Below, piece after piece: positions 1 to 4,751 of a DNA stretch of 7,170 bases. The DNA is taken from contig CALBMW010000369.1 in the NCBI GenBank assembly GCA_937896275.1, positions 1-7,170 of the forward strand, read 5' to 3'. Source of the stretch: an uncultured Myxococcales bacterium (GTDB lineage Bacteria; Myxococcota_A; Bradymonadia; UBA7976; UBA1532). The position numbers and the translations under genes are program-made. A model generated the notes under the pieces. That model made no database searches, was not told the DNA's origin, and saw only the letters and a program-made list of their open reading frames with translations. Positions within the stretch are counted from its first letter, which is position 1, and every line of letters begins with the position of its first letter.

Positions 1-3000
1 GGCAGTTGTCCGCCCCGTCGTCCACGCCGTCGCCGTCGTCGTCCGCGTCGCACGCATCGCCCGCGTCGTCGCCGTCGAGGTCCGCCTGGTCGGCGTCGGC
101 CACGAAGGGACAGACGTCCACGCGGTTGGGGACGCCGTCCTCGTCGGTGTCCAGGTGGCGGGCCGCGCAATCCACGGCCGCGGTGGCCGTGCCCCCGTCG
201 CCGTCGCTCACGATGACCGCCAGCCGCGTCGGCGGCGTCGCCGCCTGATCGAAGGTGGGCGTCCAGGTCACCACGCAGGTCGCCGCGTCGATGCCCACGC
301 CCGCGGGCGCCGGCCCGTCGATCGCGCAGCGGAGCACGTCGGCGGAGCCCGCATCGCTCGCCACGAAGGGCAGACCGCTCGCCGAGTCCTCGAGCGCGTC
401 GGGGCACGCCGCCGCCACCAGGGCCGGTGCCGCGTTGGTGATGTTCCCCGCGCCGTCGCCCTCGCCGGTGCCGCCGTCGTCGTCGTGCGCCCGCACGGCC
501 ACCGTCCGCACGCCGTCGTCGTCGAACACACAGTCCGTCTCGGCGCCGAGACCCATCTGCTCGAAGGTGCCGTCGCCGTCGCAGTCATAGTCGTAGGTCA
601 GATCGGCGTCGCCCGGATCGCTCGCCGCGACCGTCACCCGCAGCGCCACGCCCTCGGCCCCGCCCGAGACGGTCACGACCTCGACGCTCGGCGCGACGTT
701 GTGCACGGTCACCGTGAAGTCCGCGACCGCGCGGAACTCACCGCTGGTCTGCGTCAGCCGGCAGGCATACTCCACGCCGTCGGCCGTGCCATCGAGCCCC
801 GCCGCGCTGATGCGCGCCCCGGCGCCCCCGTCGATCGGCGTCACGATGCCGCCGGCGCAGCTCCAGATGTTGGCCAGCCCCACGAAGAAGGGATCGACCG
901 CGCCGGGCGCGATCTCGACCGTCTCGCCCTCGTCGAGATCGACGTCCGCGACCGTGGCCTCGAAGCCATCGGGCGTGATCGCGAGGCGCGCCGAGCCCTG
1001 CTTGCAGAGCGTGCAGTCGCCGCCGCAGTCGGCGTCGGTCTCGCCGGTCCAGCGGCCGTCGTCACACACCTCGACCTGCAGGATGCGCGTGTCGCCCACC
1101 TGCCAGTCTGCGGGCAGCGCGAAGTCCACCACCGCGCCCGCGGTCTCGAAGGTGCCGTCGCCGTCCAGATCCCACCCGATGCGGGTGATGTGGTCCCGCG
1201 GGGCGCCGACGTTGGGCTCATCGTCCTCGTCGGGGTCGTAGCTGCGCGACGCGTCGAGGTGCACGACGCCGCCCACCTGCGCGGCGTAGGGCCGGTCCTC
1301 GCCGCTCGGGTGCGGGCGCACCACCGGCGGGTGGTTGATGAGCGACACCCGCACCTGGACCGACTCGTCGTCGATCGCCGTGCGCCCGCGCGCGTCCTCG
1401 ACCTGCAGCGTCACGGCGTAGTTCTCGACCTCGCCGAAGGCGATGTCCGGGGCGTAGACGTAGGTCGGGCGCGCGTCGCGGTCGGCCGTCACGAAGTCCC
1501 AGACGATCTCGTCCAGCTCGACCACGCCGCTGCCGTCCACGTCATCGGCGGGCTCGTCGATGAAGTTCCAGCGGTAGGTGGTGATCTGCGAGGTCGGGTC
1601 GGGGCTGTAGGAGCCGCGATGGATGAAGGTGATGGTGTCGCCCGGGCCGGCGAGCACCGGCTCGGCGGTGGCGACAGCGACCGGCGGCGCCTCGAAGACG
1701 GTGGGGATGAGCACCAGCATCGCCAGGCCATGCGCCATCGGCGAGTGACCCGAGTTGGGGGGCATCCAGTAGTTGTCGTTGTTGAAGCGACCGTCCGGGT
1801 CCTGGGACGCGAGCAGGAAGTCGGCCATGCGGCCGTACCAGTCCAGGCCGGCGTCGCCGATGGTCACGAAGGGCGGGTTATAGGACCGCATGCCCTTCGA
1901 CACCTGGAACATCGCGTAATAATTACCGATCACGGGGTTGCCCCAGCAGTCGCCGGGGGCGGCGTTGTCGAAGTTCCGGGCGATGAAGTCGACCGCGAGG
2001 CGCACCAGGGGCTGGGCGTCGGGATCGCGATCGAGCGCGTAGCCCATGGCCGAGAGCATCGCGCCCGAGCGCGCCGCGCTGGTGCCGCACTGGTTATGGG
2101 CCCGGTAGCCGAAGCTGCCGTTGTAGGCCACGTTCGCGCGACCCGCGTGCGCCCAGTCCGCGCCTTGAAAGACTCGGTCCTTGACCCACTGCGGCGTCTG
2201 CACCTCGCCATTGTGCTCGGACGCGAACAGGCCGACGGCCGTCCAGCCGACCTGCGAGGTGTCGATCGACCCGGAGTTGGCGCCGTAGTCCCAACCGCCC
2301 GCGATGCCACCGTTGTAGGCGATGTCGCTCTGGCTCCAGAAGAAGTACTCGGCGGCGTCCTGCACCACGTCGCCCATGCGGCGCCCTGCGACCTCGGCGA
2401 TCGCGCCGATGTCCGCCGGGACGATCAGGTCGAGGTCTCCGTAGCTCGAGATGGCCTCGAGGGAGGGCCCCTGGGCGTAGTTCTCCTCGCCCGTGAAGCG
2501 CAGCACATAGCCGTTGCCGTTCACGTCCGGGTCCTGGCCCGCCTGGACGGACGTCGCCGCCCGAGTCATGTTGACGAGCAGGTAGTGGACCATCCACTGC
2601 ACATCTTCGACGAAGGGATCGACCTCGCCGTCGATGCCGGCCCGGTGCCCGCGGTTCATGAACCCCTGCGCCAGCGCGCCGGTCTCGGCCTGCCCGTTCC
2701 AGTAGGCCCGCCGCGTCGCCGGGATGCGCGTCAGGTTCCGGTGGCCCAGCCACAGGCCGTTGCTGATCGCGCGGTTGACCCGTTGCGTGCGCGTGGGATC
2801 GGTGTGGGCGCGGACGAAGAAGTCGCCCCGCACCGGCTCGCCGGCCGCGCCGCAGCGTGCCTCGACGCGCGCCGCGTAGTTGCGCGTCTGGCCGATCGCG
2901 GCGTAGGTGTGCTTGACGCCCAGGTCGTACTTGCTCGGCGCGTTGGCCCAGCCCGTGTCGAAGGTGCCGTCGCCGTCGAAGTCCCAGCGGAACTGCACGG

Positions 3001-3202
3001 TGTCGGCGCAGGTGCCGCGCGCGACCGCCTGCATCCAGGACCACTCGCCCGCCACCGCGTCGTGCGGCACCTGCGGCGCCGTGCCCACCCACGGCACCGG
3101 GATTACCCGGAACGGGTCCTCCTGGGCCTGCGCGGAGAACGCTCCGAAGACTGACAGACAAAACACCGAGGCCAAGGTCGTCGTGCACCGACGCTGATTC
3201 AT
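1..3202 (-). CDS. Secreted multidomain protein: alpha-toroid-like region, PKD/Ig-like domains, TSP type 3 repeats (3' end missing)
   Basis: The reading frame is open for 1067 codons from an ATG at 3202 and runs off the left edge. The start is supported by an AGGAG six bases upstream and by a signal peptide: basic MNQRR, a hydrophobic stretch, and a likely cleavage after AQA at residue 26. Residues about 65-125 form a PKD-like domain with DFDGDGTFD (74-82). Residues about 130-495 resemble prenyltransferase/squalene-cyclase toroid repeats (GGWDYG near 302, later a GxxWY...LLxxQDPDGRF repeat), but I see no DxDD cyclase motif, so a structural or binding role is more likely than catalysis. PKD/Ig-like segments follow from about 505, with an EF-hand-like loop at 554-565 and further DxDGDGTFE motifs at 678 and 873. 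A cadherin/He_PIG-like domain spans about 920-1015, and Asp-rich thrombospondin type 3 repeats begin at 1018. The protein is probably exported, calcium-stabilised and surface-attached or released; a C-terminal anchor could lie beyond the edge. Ligand unknown. Confidence 0.93.
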   Translation of the reverse strand, partial: MNQRRCTTTLASVFCLSVFGAFSAQAQEDPFRVIPVPWVGTAPQVPHDAVAGEWSWMQAVARGTCADTVQFRWDFDGDGTFDTGWANAPSKYDLGVKHTYAAIGQTRNYAARVEARCGAAGEPVRGDFFVRAHTDPTRTQRVNRAISNGLWLGHRNLTRIPATRRAYWNGQAETGALAQGFMNRGHRAGIDGEVDPFVEDVQWMVHYLLVNMTRAATSVQAGQDPDVNGNGYVLRFTGEENYAQGPSLEAISSYGDLDLIVPADIGAIAEVAGRRMGDVVQDAAEYFFWSQSDIAYNGGIAGGWDYGANSGSIDTSQVGWTAVGLFASEHNGEVQTPQWVKDRVFQGADWAHAGRANVAYNGSFGYRAHNQCGTSAARSGAMLSAMGYALDRDPDAQPLVRLAVDFIARNFDNAAPGDCWGNPVIGNYYAMFQVSKGMRSYNPPFVTIGDAGLDWYGRMADFLLASQDPDGRFNNDNYWMPPNSGHSPMAHGLAMLVLIPTVFEAPPVAVATAEPVLAGPGDTITFIHRGSYSPDPTSQITTYRWNFIDEPADDVDGSGVVELDEIVWDFVTADRDARPTYVYAPDIAFGEVENYAVTLQVEDARGRTAIDDESVQVRVSLINHPPVVRPHPSGEDRPYAAQVGGVVHLDASRSYDPDEDDEPNVGAPRDHITRIGWDLDGDGTFETAGAVVDFALPADWQVGDTRILQVEVCDDGRWTGETDADCGGDCTLCKQGSARLAITPDGFEATVADVDLDEGETVEIAPGAVDPFFVGLANIWSCAGGIVTPIDGGAGARISAAGLDGTADGVEYACRLTQTSGEFRAVADFTVTVHNVAPSVEVVTVSGGAEGVALRVTVAASDPGDADLTYDYDCDGDGTFEQMGLGAETDCVFDDDGVRTVAVRAHDDDGGTGEGDGAGNITNAAPALVAAACPDALEDSASGLPFVASDAGSADVLRCAIDGPAPAGVGIDAATCVVTWTPTFDQAATPPTRLAVIVSDGDGGTATAAVDCAARHLDTDEDGVPNRVDVCPFVADADQADLDGDDAGDACDADDDGDGVDDGADNC

Positions 3203-3208
3203 TCGTCT

Positions 3209-3213
3209 CTCCT
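3209..3213 (-). promoter_or_regulatory. Ribosome binding site of the secreted-protein gene
   Basis: AGGAG on the minus strand lies six bases before the ATG at 3202 and fixes that start. Its first three bases also belong to the 3' arm of an inverted repeat (3211-3238), so pairing of that repeat in the mRNA would partly hide it. Confidence 0.75.
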
Positions 3214-3238
3214 GCCTGAGGGCGCTGAGCGAGGCAGG
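3211..3238 (-). promoter_or_regulatory. Leader hairpin overlapping the ribosome binding site
   Basis: In the minus-strand transcript CCTGCCT is followed 14 bases later by its exact complement AGGCAGG, a 7-bp stem. The 3' arm shares AGG with the AGGAG ribosome binding site of the secreted-protein gene, so folding would compete with ribosome loading. The repeat is directly visible; a regulatory effect is inference. The arms are short, and a GC-rich leader may form such stems by chance. Confidence 0.4.
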
Positions 3239-3262
3239 CGCGGATTCGGCGCGACGCGATAG

Positions 3263-3272
3263 GTAACGTTAC
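3263..3272. promoter_or_regulatory. Perfect palindrome GTAACGTTAC, possible operator
   Basis: This 10-bp sequence is its own reverse complement. It lies 61 bases upstream of the secreted-protein start, directly beside the hairpin at 3273-3296, and is AT-richer than its surroundings. Its shape and position fit a dimeric regulator site, but no matching regulator is in the window and a single copy is weak evidence. Confidence 0.3.
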
Positions 3273-3296
3273 GGGGTGGTCACTCCTGACCCCCCC
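3273..3296. promoter_or_regulatory. GC-rich stem-loop upstream of the secreted-protein gene
   Basis: GGGG-T-GGTCA (3273-3282) pairs with TGACC-C-CCCC (3287-3296) around a CTCC loop. This gives nine pairs interrupted by one mismatch. In the minus-strand transcript the loop reads GGAG. No T-run follows on either strand, so a standard intrinsic terminator is unlikely. It could be a leader structure or the terminator-like end of the nuclease pair. Confidence 0.35.
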
Positions 3297-3312
3297 TCAG
3301 TGCGTCCTAGAT

Positions 3313-3398
3313 ATGGGGGCGGTTTCGCAGGGGTAAGCGCAGCGCGCAAACCCCTTGAATTTATTGGTTTGGAGCGGCGGGCTGCGGATGGGGGCGGT
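3313..3398. repeat. Pair of 11-bp direct repeats
   Basis: ATGGGGGCGGT occurs at 3313-3323 and again at 3388-3398, 75 bases apart, flanking the AT-rich pocket. Such a pair could be a duplication around a small insertion or a chance match in G-rich DNA. The repeat itself is exact; its meaning is unknown. Confidence 0.4.
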
Positions 3399-3415
3399 GC
3401 CGACCGGCGTCGTCA

Positions 3416-3436
3416 TGTGCCCACTGTGTGCCCACT
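3416..3436. repeat. Tandem 10-bp repeat, period 11
   Basis: TGTGCCCACT occurs at 3416-3425 and 3427-3436, separated by one base. On the minus strand it reads as repeated AGTGGGCACA. An 11-base period is one helical turn, so a protein could contact both copies on the same face. Similar GTGGGCACA strings occur, as far as I recall, at the 3' ends of some tyrosine-recombinase genes, but no integrase frame is present here. Confidence 0.45.
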
Positions 3437-3470
3437 TCGGACGCCCTGGCCGGCGGTCGACGAGCTTGCA

Positions 3471-4748
3471 TCAATCGGCGTCGATCTCTCGAAGCAAATC
3501 GTCAACCGCTCCGCTGACCTCGTCCCAGAGCCCCACGACCAGCCTCACGACCGATTCGGCAGCCTCCGCCCAATCGGACTGCACAAGGTTGACCTCATCC
3601 AGCAGTGGCCGCCGGAGCGGCCACTGCTCCCCCTCGCGCACCTCGCGCTGAAGCGCCTGCGCCAGGTGAGTTCCAAGCCTTGCCCTCACCCGGTCGTAGT
3701 CGGCGTTGGGCTTGATCGCCACGACCCCGTAAGTGAACGAGAAACTAGAACGACTCCAGCAGAGGCCGACTCCTACCCGCGGATGCCGGTCCCCGCGCCA
3801 TCCGTCCCGATGAAGGAACAAGTACTGGATGTCCGCATCTGGACGCGGCGGCTCAGGCCAAAGTCTGGGCTCGTCCTTGCGTCCGCGCAGAGCTTCGGCG
3901 AGCAGTGGTCGGAGGGACTGGAGCCGCTCGTCGAGTACGCGGACCGTCCGCACTTTCAGGCCCGACCATTGGCGAATGAGCCACTCATGCCGTTGTAGGA
4001 GAGCTCGTCTGTCATCCGTGAGGCGCGGCGAGTACTTCGGCTTGCTCTTGCTGCGGACCTCCTTTGGCCGATCTCGGAGCCAACCGTCGATGGACCGCCG
4101 GTTTCGCAGGTAGAAGGCCGTGTATCGGTCTAGGGATGGCGACGTTGGGGAAGGAAACTCTTGGTCCAAGGTCGCCAGGTAGGCGTGGGCGGCCGCGCAA
4201 CCGCTCGCCCCACGCTCGCCGGCGATGGAGAGCGCGGCGCGGAGCGAGGCGGTGACCGCAGAGTACCTCGCCCGATTCATGTCCACTCCGTGCGCAGACG
4301 GCGGGAAGCGCGGCGGCCGGCCGTCCTCGGTCAAGAATACGAAGGTCGGAATCTCGTGGCCTCTGGCCTTCTTGGAGAAGGCCTTCACCAGGAGCTCGCA
4401 CTGGCCCTCAGGGTCAAGCGCGTCGATCTTCGCCTCGAAGACGACAGGTCGGCCGGTGCGCAGGACAATGTCCGCCCGGCAGGGGCGTCGGGAGTACAGA
4501 GCGACCTCCTCGCACGCGACGGTTGCACTGCGTAGGTCATTGACCGTCCGTTCGACACCGCACGTAGCGAGGAATCGCGATGAGAATTCTGTCCCGAGAC
4601 CATGAGAGCCACGCGGATCGAGGAGCCACGCTATTGCTGCCGAGTGAGGCTCTTCCTTTCGCGACACGCCAAGCACGGCCATCAGATCTGAGCGCGCCTC
4701 TGCCCACTCGCGCCTCAGCGTCTCCAACGCGCCGGTTCCGTCAGTCAT
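3471..4748 (-). CDS. PD-(D/E)XK nuclease family protein (PDDEXK_4-like)
   Basis: A complete 425-residue protein. Near the N-terminus EPHSAAIAWLLDPRGSHGLG (33-52) matches the conserved opening of the PDDEXK_4-type family, where a Glu or Asn and His precede a short helix and the AWLLDP...HG(L) motif. The nuclease core follows: Asp93 in RADIVL, then Glu105-Ala106-Lys107 in VVFEAKI, with Gln116 in the next helix. This is the D...ExK...Q pattern expected of an active metal-dependent DNase fold. Residues about 205-425 are basic and mixed helix/strand, and I do not recognise a named domain there. The ATG at 4748 is preceded by GAGGAG at six bases. It starts 3 bases after the PLD-like gene stops, so the two proteins probably act together. 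Third positions look less GC-saturated than in the secreted-protein gene, which would fit horizontal transfer. DNA cleavage is inferred from the family; target and trigger are unknown. Confidence 0.9.
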   Translation of the reverse strand: MTDGTGALETLRREWAEARSDLMAVLGVSRKEEPHSAAIAWLLDPRGSHGLGTEFSSRFLATCGVERTVNDLRSATVACEEVALYSRRPCRADIVLRTGRPVVFEAKIDALDPEGQCELLVKAFSKKARGHEIPTFVFLTEDGRPPRFPPSAHGVDMNRARYSAVTASLRAALSIAGERGASGCAAAHAYLATLDQEFPSPTSPSLDRYTAFYLRNRRSIDGWLRDRPKEVRSKSKPKYSPRLTDDRRALLQRHEWLIRQWSGLKVRTVRVLDERLQSLRPLLAEALRGRKDEPRLWPEPPRPDADIQYLFLHRDGWRGDRHPRVGVGLCWSRSSFSFTYGVVAIKPNADYDRVRARLGTHLAQALQREVREGEQWPLRRPLLDEVNLVQSDWAEAAESVVRLVVGLWDEVSGAVDDLLREIDAD

Positions 4749-4751
4749 TCT

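Larger units (their letters stand above)
3203..3470. other. Non-coding region between the nuclease gene and the secreted-protein gene
   Basis: This 268-base stretch must hold the end of the nuclease-pair transcript and the leader, and probably the promoter, of the secreted-protein gene. It contains the leader hairpin, a perfect palindrome, a second hairpin and two direct repeats, listed separately, plus an AT-rich pocket at about 3356-3370 with CAAACC/GGTTTG arms (3347-3352 and 3366-3371). I found no convincing sigma-70 promoter. The best minus-strand pair is a weak TTACCC and TATCTA 17 bases apart, each only three of six to consensus, near 3338-3310. No hairpin followed by a T-run that would be a clear intrinsic terminator is visible. 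No gene is supported here on either strand. Confidence 0.7.

Noticed and set aside
2..151. Asp-rich repeated DNA at the left edge as a simple satellite
   Set aside because: The repetition is explained by the coding of thrombospondin type 3 calcium repeats, in frame with the gene.
155..3154. A 999-codon open frame on the plus strand opposite the secreted-protein gene
   Set aside because: Its codons are exact complements of the real codons, so it stays open as long as the minus-strand gene avoids TTA, CTA and TCA, which GC-rich genes do. It ends precisely at the TCA codon for Ser17 of the signal peptide. Its product is rich in Arg, His and Val with no recognisable domain.
2094..3188. A 364-codon minus-strand frame within the secreted-protein gene
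   Set aside because: It is a shifted frame of the same strand with an Arg/Gly-rich product. The frame from 3202 has a signal peptide, a ribosome binding site and recognisable domains.
3345..3400. A tRNA gene or tRNA fragment on the minus strand
   Set aside because: Only an acceptor-end-like CCCGCCGCTCCA is visible. There is no GTTCA T-loop, anticodon stem or matching 5' acceptor arm.
3276..3998. A 240-codon plus-strand frame starting in the non-coding gap
   Set aside because: Most of it lies opposite the well-supported nuclease gene. The part in the gap has no domain, and the frame shows no convincing start signal.
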